Below, one piece after another: positions 35,089 through 46,140 of a stretch of DNA of 64,000 nt. Source of the DNA: Musa acuminata AAA Group. Lineage: Eukaryota; Streptophyta; Magnoliopsida; Zingiberales; Musaceae. The position numbers and the translations under genes are program-made. The stretch lies in NCBI RefSeq assembly GCF_036884655.1, contig NC_088345.1, positions 29,269,001-29,333,000 on the forward strand, written 5' to 3'. The notes beneath the pieces were generated by a model, which had not been told where the DNA came from, ran no database searches, and worked only from the letters and a program-made list of their open reading frames with translations. How positions within the stretch are numbered: the first letter of the stretch is position 1; every line of letters starts with the position of its first letter.

Positions 35089-36672
35089 ATGGCTTACGCC
35101 GGAAACCAAGAGGGCCATTCTATTACACGTCCACCCATGTTTAATGGGACGGACTACACCTATTGGAAGACTCGAATGAGGATCTTTCTTATCTCTATGG
35201 ATGTTGAACTTTGGAATCTTGTCGAAAATGGTTTTTCGAAGTCTTCTCTTCCAATGATCGATTGGAATGATTTGGAGAAGAAGACTTTCACTCTTAATGC
35301 AAAGGCTATGAATGCCTTATTTTGCGTACTTGATAAAAACGAGTTTAATCATGTTTCAATTTGTGAAACTGCATTTGATATTTGGCACACACTCGAAGTG
35401 ACTCATGAAGGCACAAGTAGAGTGAAAGAGTCAAAAATCAATCTTTTGTTACACTCTTTCGAACTTTTCCAAATGAAACCGAGTGAGACTATTGGCGACA
35501 TATTTACCCGTTTCACGGATGTCGTCAATGGTCTAAAAGGACTCGGAAAAAGTTTTTCAGATTTTGAGCTCGTAAATAAGATTCTAAGATCCCTTCCTAA
35601 GAGTTGGGATCCTAAAGTCACTGCTATTCAAGAGGCAAAAGATCTAAACAACTTCCCTCTTGAAGAACTAATTGGGTCATTAATGACCTACGAGATGACC
35701 TGCAAAGCTCATGAAGAGCAAGAAGACATCCTTCCAAAGAACAGGAAGGATATGGCACTTAGAACTTTGGAAGACCACTTGAAAGAAAACTCAAGTGATG
35801 AGGACTGTGACGATGACTTGGCACTTCTAACAAGAAATTTTAAAAAATTCATTAAAAGAAACAAGTTTAAGAATGACACTAAAAATAAACTTGAACCAAA
35901 GAAGGACCAAGTTATTTGCTATAAGTGCAAAAAGCCGGGACACTACAAGAGTGATTGTCCCCAAGCCAAAAAGAGAACAACAAAGAAGAAGGCGCTCAAA
36001 GCAACATGGGATGATTCGAGCACATCCGAAGAAGAGGAGTCCAACACCGAGCAAATTGCTCATTACGCCTTAATGGCCATCGGAGAAGAGGTAACGAATT
36101 TATTAGATACTGATTTATCTTTCGATGAATTATTAAATGCCTTCCATGACTTATTTGATGAATGCAAGATTATCAATAGAAAATACAAATTGCTGAAAAA
36201 GGAGCATGATAGTCTTACTTGTGATTTTGATAAGTTAAAAACTGAATATCATGATAGTTTAAATTCATGTATCAAATGCCATGATCTAGAAACTCTCCAA
36301 AAAGAAAACCTGCTACTTAAGGACACCTTGAAGAAATTCGAGGTTGGTAGCAAGTCATTGAACATGATCCTTGCAAACAAGGGTCACGTTCCAAAAAGGA
36401 GTGGAATTGGATTTGTGAGAAGTCCTCACCTAAATCCAACCACCTTCATAAAAGGCCCTATCTTACATGTTCAACACCAAACCAAATACAACTTTTGTTG
36501 CAAATTTGGACACAAGACGCATTATTGTCCATTCAAGAAAATAAGTCCAAACAAACTGACTTGGGTTCCTAAAGGAACCATGATAAACTCTATGCAACAT
36601 GATAAACAATGTAGATCTATCTTTGAGGCACCCAAAAGCAAATTGGTACCTAAAAATCATCCTTTCTTGTAG
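35089..36672 (+). CDS. gag: S7 Gag, 527 aa, intact, with intron-encoded C-terminal extension
   Basis: The frame from MAYAGNQEG to TAG 36670-36672 is unbroken. Residues 15-45 resemble DUF4219, and 60-200 the UBN2 gag domain with LRSLPKSWDPKV. The zinc knuckle CYKCKKPGHYKSDC is at 277-290, then a lysine-rich and an acidic region. Residues 335-527 come from the candidate intron: LLDTDLSFDELLNAFHDLF begins a probable coiled coil, and the second knuckle is YNFCCKFGHKTHYC with its first Cys changed to Tyr. The start follows the primer-binding site by about 36 bp, as in S1 and S5. It would form the particle and, through a stop-lacking spliced RNA, supply the Gag part of Gag-Pol. Confidence 0.92.
   Translation: MAYAGNQEGHSITRPPMFNGTDYTYWKTRMRIFLISMDVELWNLVENGFSKSSLPMIDWNDLEKKTFTLNAKAMNALFCVLDKNEFNHVSICETAFDIWHTLEVTHEGTSRVKESKINLLLHSFELFQMKPSETIGDIFTRFTDVVNGLKGLGKSFSDFELVNKILRSLPKSWDPKVTAIQEAKDLNNFPLEELIGSLMTYEMTCKAHEEQEDILPKNRKDMALRTLEDHLKENSSDEDCDDDLALLTRNFKKFIKRNKFKNDTKNKLEPKKDQVICYKCKKPGHYKSDCPQAKKRTTKKKALKATWDDSSTSEEEESNTEQIAHYALMAIGEEVTNLLDTDLSFDELLNAFHDLFDECKIINRKYKLLKKEHDSLTCDFDKLKTEYHDSLNSCIKCHDLETLQKENLLLKDTLKKFEVGSKSLNMILANKGHVPKRSGIGFVRSPHLNPTTFIKGPILHVQHQTKYNFCCKFGHKTHYCPFKKISPNKLTWVPKGTMINSMQHDKQCRSIFEAPKSKLVPKNHPFL
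36091..36672 (+). other. S7 candidate gag/pol intron (582 bp, GT-AG)
   Basis: Donor GAGAAGAG|GTAACG; acceptor CATCCTTTCTTGTAG|AAAC with a pyrimidine tract. It keeps the frame (194 codons including the stop). The final TAG is at once the stop codon of Gag and the acceptor. S5 lacks the homologous segment exactly. Confidence 0.75.
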
Positions 36673-39600
36673 AAACCCACACCATCGCAAGCTAGGAGCA
36701 AGAGATGGTACCTTGATAGTGGATACTCAAGGCATATGACCGGAGATCCATCTCAATTCTCTAAGCTCACTAGCATAGACGAAGGCTATGTCACTTCGGA
36801 GACAACAACAAGGGTAAAATCATTGGCAAAGGAACCATAGGTAACAAATCCAACTTCTTTATTGAAGATGTTTTGTTGGTTGATGGTTTAAAACAAAACC
36901 TCTTGAGCATTAGTCAATTATGTGATAAAGGATACACTGTCAAATTCGAATCTAATGCTTGCATCATTGAAAAACCACATAGAAACATGTCTATGATTGC
37001 ATTAAAACAAAATAACGTATACACCATTAACATCAATGATTTGTGTAATGAAATGTGTTTTTCGGTTTTGAATGAGGATGCTTGGCTATGGCATAGAAGA
37101 TTAGGTCATGCTAGCATGAAACTAATCACTCAAATATCATCTAAAGAACTTGTAAGAGGAATTCCTCATATCAAGTTCATCAAAGATAATATATGTGATG
37201 CTTGCCAATTAGGTAAACAAATTAAGGGTAGCTTCAAAACTAAGAATCAAATAAGTACCTCTAGGCCCTTACAACTTATCCATATGGACTTGTTCGGACC
37301 AATCTCTACATCGAGTCTAGGAGGTAGCAAATACGCCTTTGTCATTGTAGATGACTATAGTAGATATACATGGACTTCTTAAAACAGAAAAATGAATGCT
37401 TTAGATACTTTACCAAGTTTTGTAAACTTGTTCAAAATGAGAAGGGCTTTATGATTTCGTCAATTAGAAGTGATCATGGTGGAGAATTTCAAAACCATGA
37501 TTTCCAAGAATTCTGTAAACTCAATGGATACAACCATAATTTCTCTACTCCAAGAAATCCTCAACAAAATGGGGTAGTAGAAAGAAAAAATCGAAATCTA
37601 CAAGAAATGGCAAGAACCATATTGAATGAACATAGCCTACCCAAATATTTTAGGGCCGAAGCCATAAACACTGCATGCTATATTTTGAATAGAGTTTTAG
37701 TAAGACCCTTACTCACCAAAACTCCTTATGAGTTATGGAACAACAAAAAACCCAATGTTTCATATTTTAAAGTCTTTGGGTGTAAGTGTTTTATCTTGAA
37801 CGAAAAGGATAACTTAGGAAAATTTGATGTTAAATCCGATGAAGGAATCTTTCTTGGTTATTCTTCGGTTTCTAAAGCTTTTCGTATCTTCAATAAAAGA
37901 ACTTTAATTATTGAAGAATCCATTCATGTTGTTTTCAATGAGATTTCCGAAATTAGGAAAAATGATTTTGATGATGATATTAATTTTGATTCCTTGAATT
38001 TAAATGAAACCCCGTCTCCAACTAGCAACTTGGATGCATCCACTTCCAAGATTTCCTTACCCAAGGATTGGAAGTATGTAGATGCTCATCCTAAGGAGCT
38101 AATCTTAGGAGACACATCAAACGGGGTTCAAACACGATCTTCTCTTAAAAATTTTTGTCCCAACGCCGCTTTTCTCTCCCAAATTGAACCCAAATGTGTT
38201 GATGAAGCCATGAAAGATGATTCATGGATTATCGCAATGCAAGATGAATTGAATCAATTTGAGAGAAATGAGGTATGGACGCTTGTTCCTAGGCCAAATG
38301 ACCATTTAGTTATTGATACTAAATGGGTCTTTAGAAACAAGCAAGATGAAAATGGTATCGTGGTTAGAAACAAGGCTAGATTAGTGGCCAAAGGTTTCAA
38401 CCAAGAAGAAGGTATCGATTACGAAAAAACCTTCGCTCCTGTGGCTCGATTAGAAGCCATAAGGATGCTACTTGCCTACGCTAGTAGTAATAATTTTAAG
38501 TTATTTCAAATGGATGTTAAAAGCGCTTTTCATAACGGCTTTATTTCCGAAGAAGTCTATGTTGAACAACCTCCTGGATTTGAAAATAATAGTCTCCCTA
38601 ATCATGTGTTTAGATTAACTAAAGCTCTCTATGGTTTAAAACAAGCTCCAAGGGCTTGGTATGAGAGACTTAGTTCTTTTCTTATTGAAAATAATTTCAT
38701 AAAAGGCAAGGTTGATACTACATTATTCATCAAGAACTTTGAAAATAATTTTCTCATTGTTCAAATTTATGTTGATGATATTATCTTTGGTTCTACGAAT
38801 GAATCTCTTTGTGAATCTTTTGCTAAAACTATGAGTCTTGAATTCAAAATGAGTCTAATGGGAGAGTTAACATTCTTCTTAGGTCTACAAATCAAACAAC
38901 TAAGCAATGGCATCTTTATTAGTCAAACTAAATATACTATGAGTTTACTAAAGAAGTTTAATATGAATAACTCAAAAGCTATTAGCACTCCTATGAGCAC
39001 CTCCACTAAGTTAGAAATTGATGAAAGTGGCGAAAGCTTTGATCAAAACACTTATAGGGGTATGATAGGAAGTTTACTTTACCTCACTGCAATTAGACCA
39101 GACATCATGTTCAGTGTAGGACTTTGTGCTAGATTTCAATCAAACCCTAAGATATCTCATCTCAAAGCAGTTAAAAGAATACTCAGATATCTTAATGGTA
39201 CCACAAATCTAGGATTATGGTACCCAAAATCAGAGAATCTTGAGTTAATTGCTTGTGCTGATGAGGACTTCGCTGGCTGTAGATTAGATAGAAAAAGCAC
39301 ATAAGGAACATGTCAATTCTTAGGATATGCCCTTGTTTCCTGGTCATCTAAGAAACAAAACTCGGTTGCACTATCAACAACCGAAGCTGAATATATTGCA
39401 GCAAGTGCATGCTGTGCACAAGTTGTTTGGATGAAAAACACCTTAGAAGATTATAAAGTTCATCTTAAAAATATTCCCATTAAATGTGATAACACAAGTG
39501 CAATATGCTTAACAAAGAACCCTATACAACACTCAAGAACAAAACATATTGATATTAGACATCACTTTATACGAGATCATGTTACGAATCATGATGTAAT

Positions 39601-39718
39601 CATAGAGTTCATTGATACGAAACATCAACTAGCTGATATCTTTACAAAACCTCTAAGTGAAGAACAATTTGATTTCATAAGAAGAGAATTAGGAATGTTT
39701 ATGTGTCTGAATACTTAA
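36673..39718 (+). pseudogene. pol: S7 pol (protease, integrase, RT, RNase H), two frameshifts and a stop
   Basis: The frame continues from gag after the TAG. The protease has DSGYSRHMTGD (Cys to Tyr beside the active site). A one-base deletion near 36797 shifts the frame. The frame 36873-37382 carries the integrase zinc ligands ([14 protein letters not shown]) and MDLFGP. A four-base deletion near 37377 ends it. From 37370 to 39304 a 644-residue frame contains SDHGGEF and VVERKNR, the integrase C-terminal region, RT with YVDD (near 38770-38782) and the start of RNase H. A TAA at 39302-39304 stops it; the last RNase H part follows to 39718. All catalytic Asp/Glu residues that I can see are kept. 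Confidence 0.92.
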
Positions 39719-40147
39719 ACTAGTTAAAATTATTTTTCGGACTTTATTGAATGATCAAATCACTTGATTACTATTACATGCCTTGGTATCACTTGATCAA
39801 ATAACATGTTGGAAATTATGTGTCAATTATAAAAATGTTTTGTCTTTGAAAATCAGTAGCTTACTTATGTCCGAATGCATGAAAGAGTTCATTTCATTTT
39901 CGGATTTGCTTAACAATTTGAATGCTAAAAATTGGATTTTCCTATACACTCTTATGTAAATTTTTTTAGAAAAATGAGTTTCCTCCTTCATGCACAAAGA
40001 ATTATAACATACAAGGAGAAGAGGTATTTAAAGTATTATACGTGTCATGGCTTCCTTTATGTGCTTGATAACATGCTTATATTGTTCTCCTGGAATCACA
40101 TCTACCATGCTTTTTGTTGATGACAAAGGGGGAGAAATATATGAATT

Positions 40148-40243
40148 GATATGTTTGCTATCACTGATGTTGATATGGTTGCTATCACTGATGCTGATAT
40201 GTTTGCTATCACTGATGTTGATATGGTTGCTATCACTGATGCT
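40148..40243 (+). repeat. 24-bp tandem repeat, 4 units (two 48-bp pairs)
   Basis: The unit is GATATGTTTGCTATCACTGATG plus two bases; units alternate between TTTGCT...TGTT and GGTTGCT...TGCT, so it is also a perfect 48-bp repeat twice over. Confidence 0.93.
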
Positions 40244-40344
40244 ATGATTAGGCCATACTTGCATCACCAAGAAATATATGATTGCTATCATTGCTATGAT
40301 TAGGCCATACATGCATCACCAAGAAATATATGATTGCTATCATT
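40241..40344 (+). repeat. 52-bp direct duplication
   Basis: Two adjacent units starting GCTATGATTAGGCCATAC (40241-40292 and 40293-40344) differ by a single base (TTG versus ATG). Confidence 0.93.
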
Positions 40345-40730
40345 GCTATATGCCATGTATCAAGATATCAAACAAAAATTTGCATCGTACGAGCTGATAT
40401 CTTACCATGTGATGCAATGCTCCACTTGCTAAAATATTCGAAATGTGTAAATCATGTAATGATATCAAAATCTTGCTTCACAGCTTTACATGTCGATATC
40501 TTACAATATAATGAATTGCTACAATAACCATCATTCAAACTTGTTATATTTGAAAATGAATGTCAAGCCTTGACATCATCTTCAAAGAGATACATCATGA
40601 TAGGAATCATGATGGGAATATGTCTCTTGAATTTATAAAGTTTTTAAATTCAAGAAGTATGGCATATAGACAGGGGGAGTTAAGGTTAACTCCATTATCA
40701 ATTGATGGTCATCATCAAAAAGGGGGAGAT

Positions 40731-42066
40731 TGTTGAATCTCGGATTTTGATGATGAAGTCAATTGTCATTTGTTTGTCTAATATGTGTGTTGAGATAAGT
40801 ATGCAGGATTAACTACGATGAAAGTAAGACATACAGTAGGAGTTGCGCCGGAGTCATGACAATGATCACGTTGGGAGGTAGCACCGCCCAGGCTATGTCT
40901 CCCAGCGAGACTAGGCGGTGCAACCGCCCCAGCCAAGAGGTGGCACCGCCCCGGGCTCAGTCTCCGAGCGAGACTGGGCGGTGCAACCTCTTCTGTCAAG
41001 AGGTAGCACCGCTAGAGCTCAAGTTTCGAGCTCTGCCAGGCGGTGCAACCTCCCCAGTCAGGCGGTGCAACCGCCTGAGCTCGGTCTTCAAGCTCTGGCA
41101 GAGAGGTGCAACCGCCCCTGACAGAGGTGGCACCGCCCAGAGGCTCAGTCTTCGAGCTCTGCCAGGCGGTGCAACCGCCCAGTCAGGAGGTGCAACCGCC
41201 TGATCCCGAAATTCCGGGAATTGACATATTTGAGCTCCAAATTTGAACTGGGTTGGGGCCTATAAATACCCCACCCATTCAGCACTGAAAGCATAGAACA
41301 CACACTCGAAATCTTGCTGTCTTTCTGTGGTTCTTAGAGATCAAAACGGCTAGTTCTCCTCTTTCTATTCTTCAAAGTTTGAGTTGTAAAGAGAGGAGAG
41401 AAAACTTCTGTAAGGGTTGTCTCCTAAGCCCGTCAAAAGGAGTGAATCTGTAAGAGGGTGGTTGGCCTTCGCCTATTGAAGGAAGGCCTCTAGTTGACGT
41501 CGGTGACCTCGTCGGTGGAGGAAGCCAAAAGTGGAGTAGGTCAAGATTGACCGAACCACTCTAAATCTCGGTTTGCATTTCCTTTGAGCATTTTACCTTC
41601 ACTGCAAATTTTTCAATAGCTTACTGCCCTCTGCGATTTTACGAACGAGTTTCAAGGTTCAGACGTAAATCTATGTTTAGACGTAAATCTGCGTTTAGAC
41701 GTAAATATGCTTTTTTGTATGATCATCATATTGCAGATTACGTTTACGTTTTGAGCTTTACCATAACTGCACATTGCCTTTATACTCCTGCTTAAACTGC
41801 ATCTTATCTAATCAAGTGATTTACGAATCAGCATTTAGACGTAAATTAGTTTCTTCATACGAACGTCGGATTTCAGTTTGCGCCGATATTCTGGTTTTCA
41901 TCATAGCTGCAAACTGCCTGCATAGATTGACTTTAACCTTGCTTAGTATCAACTTTCATACAGAAGTTGTTTTTATCGTTCGAACACAGCTTTCGATTTT
42001 AATCGTAGAAAGTTTTCCGCTGCACTTATTCACCCCCCCCCCCTCTTAGTGCTCTCGATCCTAACA
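40731..42066 (+). repeat. S7 3' LTR (1336 bp) with internal deletion
   Basis: It matches the 5' LTR end to end except for loss of the segment equivalent to 33442-33846. TATA is at 41261-41268. It ends CTCTCGATCCTAACA, with a C run of 11 bases against 14 in the 5' LTR. Confidence 0.94.
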
Positions 42067-43110
42067 CACTATAGGCCTTCCTTCAAAAGGTGAAGGCCAA
42101 CCACTCTTTTACAATTTCACTCCTTTTGACGGGCTTAGGAGATGACCTTTACAGAATTTCTCTCCTCTCTTGAAAACTCAAAACATGGAAGAAAAGAGGG
42201 AGGAGAACTTCTAGCCTTTACAACATTTTTGAACTCTAAAAATCACAGAGTAAGATTGGATTTTTTGTGCCTTTTGTTGCTCTTTCATGTAGGAAAGGGT
42301 GGGGTTTATATAGGCCCTAAACTGGTTTGAATTTGGAGCTCAAAAGTGTCTTTTCCTGGATTTCTGAGGTCCTGGCGGTACTACCTCCTGACTGGGGCGG
42401 TACAATCGCCTGGCAGCTCGGAGACTGAGCCTCTGGGCGATGCCACCGCTTGACAGGGGCGATTGTACGGCCCACTCTCGCTCGGAGACTGAGCACAGGT
42501 AGTGCCACCGCTTGACCTGGGCGGTTGCACCGCCCAGCTTTCCTCTAAGACCATCTCTTGGGCAGTGCCACCGCCGACCCTGGCTATGCCACCGCCTAGC
42601 AGGAATTCTGGTCCGAATGGGTTGATCTATTCGGCCCAATTTGGGTCTATCAAGAGCCCAATTGCCCCCAGATTAAGTTAATGGGATCACCTCTCATTCC
42701 TAACTTAATCTACATGCTAACTACGATATTTCTTAAGACTTTTACTGCAACTTGCTCCGGTGCGTCAATCGCTTCTTCCGGCGAGCTTCCGGCGAACTTC
42801 CGACGAACCTTCGGCGATGCTCCGGCGGACTTCCAGCAAACTCCTGGACTTGCAACGATCCACTTGGCGAGTTCCGACGAGCTTCTTTGGCAAGCTCCTG
42901 GACTTCTTAGATTTGTTCCCACAGAACCTCCGACGACCGTCCGGACTTCCATCGAACTCTCGAACTCCCAACGTGATCATAGTCTTGACTCCGGCATAAC
43001 TCCTACTACATATCTTTCTTTCATCGTAGTTAATCCTGCACACTTATCTCAACATATGGATTAGATAACAAATGACAATTGACTTCATCATCAAAATCCG
43101 AGATTCAACA

Positions 43111-45076
43111 GAGACAACAACAATGGTAAAATCATTGGCAAAGGAACCATAAGTAATAAATCCAACCTTTTTATTGAAGATGTGTTGTTGGTTGATAGCT
43201 TAAAGCATAACCTTTTGAGCATTAGTCAATTGTGTGATAAAGGATATATTATTAGATTTGAATCAAATGTTTGTATTATAGAAAAACTACATAAAAACAC
43301 ATCTATGATTGCCCTAAGACAAAATAATGTATATACTATCAACATTGATGATCTTTGTAATGAAATGTGTCTTTCGGTTTTAAATGATGATGCTTGGCTT
43401 TGGCATAGGAGATTAGGTCATGCTAGCATGAAACTAATCTCTCAAATCTCATCTAAAGAACTTGTAAGAGGAATTCCTCACATTAAGTTCACTAAAGACA
43501 ATATGTGTGATGCATGTCAACTAGGAAAACATATAAATGGTAGTTTAAAACCAAAGAACTAAATAAGCACCTCTAGACCATTGTAATTGATCCATAGGGA
43601 CTTGTTTAGACCAATTGCTACATCAAGCCTAGGAGGTAGCAAATATGCCTTTGTCATTGTAGATGATTATAGTAGATACACTTGGACTTACTTCTTGGCA
43701 TACAAAAGTGATTGCTTTAGGTATTTCTAAGTCTTATAAACTTATTCAAAATGAAAAGGGTTTTGTGATTTCATCAATTCGAAGTGATCATGGTGGTGAA
43801 TTTCAAAACCATGATTTCCAAGAATTTTGTGAATCTAATGGATACAACCACAATTCTTTACTCCAAAAAATCCTCAACATAATAGAGTAGTAGAAAAAAA
43901 GAATAGAAACTTACAAGAAATGACAAGAACCATATTAAACGAACATAGCCTACCCAAATATTTTTAGGCCAAAGCCGTAAATAAGACTAAGGCATTTATG
44001 TCATGAATAGGGTTCTAGTAAGGCCAGAGACTTGGCTCCTTTTTTATACAAAATATTTTTTTAAAGGCAAGATTGATACCACATTATTTATTAAAAAATT
44101 TGAAAATAATTTTTTATTATTCAAATTTATGTTGATGGTATCATATTTGGGTCTACTAATGAATCTTTATATGAATCATTTGCATAGAGTATGAGTCTAG
44201 AATTTGAAATGAGTTTGATGGGGGAACTAACCTTCTTGTTAGGCTTACAAATCAAATAACTTAGTAATGGTACTTTTCTTAGTCAAACAAAATATACATT
44301 AGATTTGCTAAAACGGTTTAATGTGGATAGCTCAAAGGCTATCAATACTCCTATGAGTACCTCCACTAAGTTAAACATTAACGAAAGTGGAGAATTTGAT
44401 CAAAAAGCTTATAGAGGCATGATAGGTAGTTTACTATACCTTACCGCAATAAGACCGGATATCATGTTTAACGTAGGACTTTGTGCTAGGTTTCAATCTA
44501 ATCCTAAGCTATCTCATCTTAAAGCAGTTAAAAGATTCTTTAGATATCTTAAAGGAAACACTAATCTAGGATTATGGTATCTAAAATCCAAAAACCTTTA
44601 GTTAATTGCTTATGCTGATGCAGATTTCGGTGGATGTAGATTAGATAGAAAAAGCACATCCGGAACATGTCAATTCTTAGGTCATGCACTTGTCTCTTGG
44701 TCTTCCAAGAAACAAAACTCAGTTGCACTATCTACAACTGAAGTCAAATATACAGCTGTTAGTGCATGTTGTGCACAAATCGTATGGATGAAAAATACAT
44801 TAGAAGATTATAGAATTTATCTTAAGAATATTCCGATGAAATGTGATAACACAAGTACAATTTGTTTAACAAAAAATCTCATTCAATACTCTAGAACTAA
44901 ACATATTGACATTAGGCATCATTTTATACGAGATCATGTTAATAATCATGATGTAATTTTAGAATTCATTAATACAAAACATCAATTGGCCGATATCTTT
45001 ACAAAACGCTTAAATAAAAAAACAATTTGTTTTCATTAGAAGAGAAATAGGCATATTAAAATGTCTGAATGCATAA
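43111..45076 (+). pseudogene. pol: S3 pol remnant with integrase-RT deletion
   Basis: The sequence resumes at GAGAC with the protease C-terminal part ([16 protein letters not shown]). The integrase zinc region is preserved ([14 protein letters not shown]) but CAA has become TAA near 43561. The core shows SDHGGEF, then many frame errors. At about 44010-44035 the sequence jumps from MNRVLVRP to the part following RAWYERL of RT, a loss of about 1 kb compared with S7. The RT motif YVDD reads as LMMV-type sequence near 44130 because of a changed frame. RNase H ([14 protein letters not shown]) continues to the TAA at 45074-45076 with further errors. Confidence 0.85.
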
Positions 45077-46140
45077 GTTTTTTTTTTTTTTTTTCGGACT
45101 ATCTTTATGTATTTCATGAATGGAGCTTTCATGAATATATGTCATATCAAGTTTATTCCATACTCTTGCTCCATCACGTAATGATGTTTGATACACTTAG
45201 TCTCTTTAATCCATTGAACTTATTGACAAATGCATCTTTCATGGATTTCACTATTATGAATTCTTATTGAGAAAACAGATTGTATTCATAGACCTCTTTT
45301 TTATCCTTTCTCATGAACTCTACCGTACTTCTTTTTGTTAAAATTGAAGCATGATTTAATGAAACTCATTTATTGTTTTTGACATGGTTCAAATTCTTGA
45401 ATTTGGGTCTTCATGGATTCCTTCCTTACCCTTCTTCCTTTTCTTGTTCTTATGACAAAGGAAGAAAGAGACTTGCATAACTAAAAAAGAACCAAAAAGC
45501 CCTTGAGTAAAAATGTTAGCTTCTTCAAAGAAAAATTATCATGCAAAGTTTTGCTTGCCTTCATTTATTGCTTGCATACATTCATTGTGAAACTTGCTTG
45601 AATTTTTACCACACTTACATTGTTGAATTGTTCTCCTTTTTGTTGATGACAAAGGGGGAGAAATATGACAAATTGATAACAACTTTACATATTAAACAAT
45701 GTGTAAAATGTATTGCATTGTAATTGTAGATACTTGATAAATGTCTTTCATTATGTTAAGATATCATAAGCTCAACTTGCTATTTACAATTGATATCTTG
45801 CCATGGATTGATGAAATGTTATCTTTTATCAAGAATTGTCATCTTGTTAAAATTCATATTCGAAATTCGTAAATAATGATTGATTATCATTGGACTTAAA
45901 AATGAATGTCATGCCTTGACATCATTTTCACAAATACAAAGCATCGTATTTTAAATTGGTAAATCATGATAAGTATCATGATATGCATGTTGATAAGGTT
46001 AAATGAACTTAACTTATCAGTTTGATACTTGAATTTAAAGGCCTTGAATTCAAGAATGTATTTTCTCAAGTATGGCATATAGATTAGGGGAGTTAAGGTT
46101 AACTCCATCATCAATTGATTGTCATTATAAAAAATAACAA
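45077..46140 (+). other. S3 3' untranslated region
   Basis: AT-rich with no gene. A T run lies at 45079-45093. The internal purine tract ACAAAGGGGGAGAAA is at 45649-45663 after TTTTTGTTGATG. The GGGGAGTTAAGGTTAACTCC hairpin is at about 46087-46106. The terminal polypurine tract is lost in the junction near 46125-46140. Confidence 0.7.

Larger units (their letters stand above)
39719..40730 (+). other. S7 3' untranslated region and polypurine tracts
   Basis: It contains the internal purine tract ACAAAGGGGGAGAAA (40123-40137), two kinds of tandem repeat (listed separately), the GACAGGGGGAGTTA...TTAACTCC hairpin motif (about 40670-40693), and the terminal tract CAAAAAGGGGGAGAT (40716-40730) directly before the 3' LTR. 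No gene is seen. Confidence 0.75.
33295..42066 (+). mobile_element. S7: Sirevirus-like element inserted in the S4 5' LTR
   Basis: A full-length 8.77-kb element with 5' LTR 33295-35038, primer-binding site, gag, pol, 3' UTR, polypurine tract and 3' LTR 40731-42066. The perfect duplication CACTA is at 33290-33294 and 42067-42071. Gag and both candidate splice sites are intact; pol has two frameshifts and one or more stops. The two LTRs look very similar except for a 405-bp deletion in the 3' one. Confidence 0.96.
10302..43110 (-). mobile_element. S4: Sirevirus-like element, split by S5 (with S6) and S7
   Basis: The element runs on the minus strand from a 5' LTR at the right (33001-33294 plus 42072-43110) to a 3' LTR at the left (10302-11636). 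A perfect 5-bp duplication GAGAC (10297-10301 and 43111-43115) proves insertion into S3. S5 interrupts its gag at 17113/32612 and S7 interrupts its 5' LTR at 33294/42067. Coding regions are broken. Its own sequence is about 8.5 kb, a normal full length. Confidence 0.93.
33001..43110 (-). repeat. S4 5' LTR (33001-33294 and 42072-43110, about 1333 bp), split by S7
   Basis: The inner end is TGTTAGGATC at 33001 and the outer end AGATTCAACA at 43101-43110. The two pieces join at CACTA, the S7 target site, to give a length almost equal to the 3' LTR of S4. The minus TATA box is near 42305-42313, and palindromes occupy 42370-42600 with several decayed units. Confidence 0.92.

Noticed and set aside
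39719..40730. env-like third ORF after pol, known in some Sireviruses
   Set aside because: The regions after pol in S3-S7 (S7 shown) have no long conserved frame; only short non-homologous ones.
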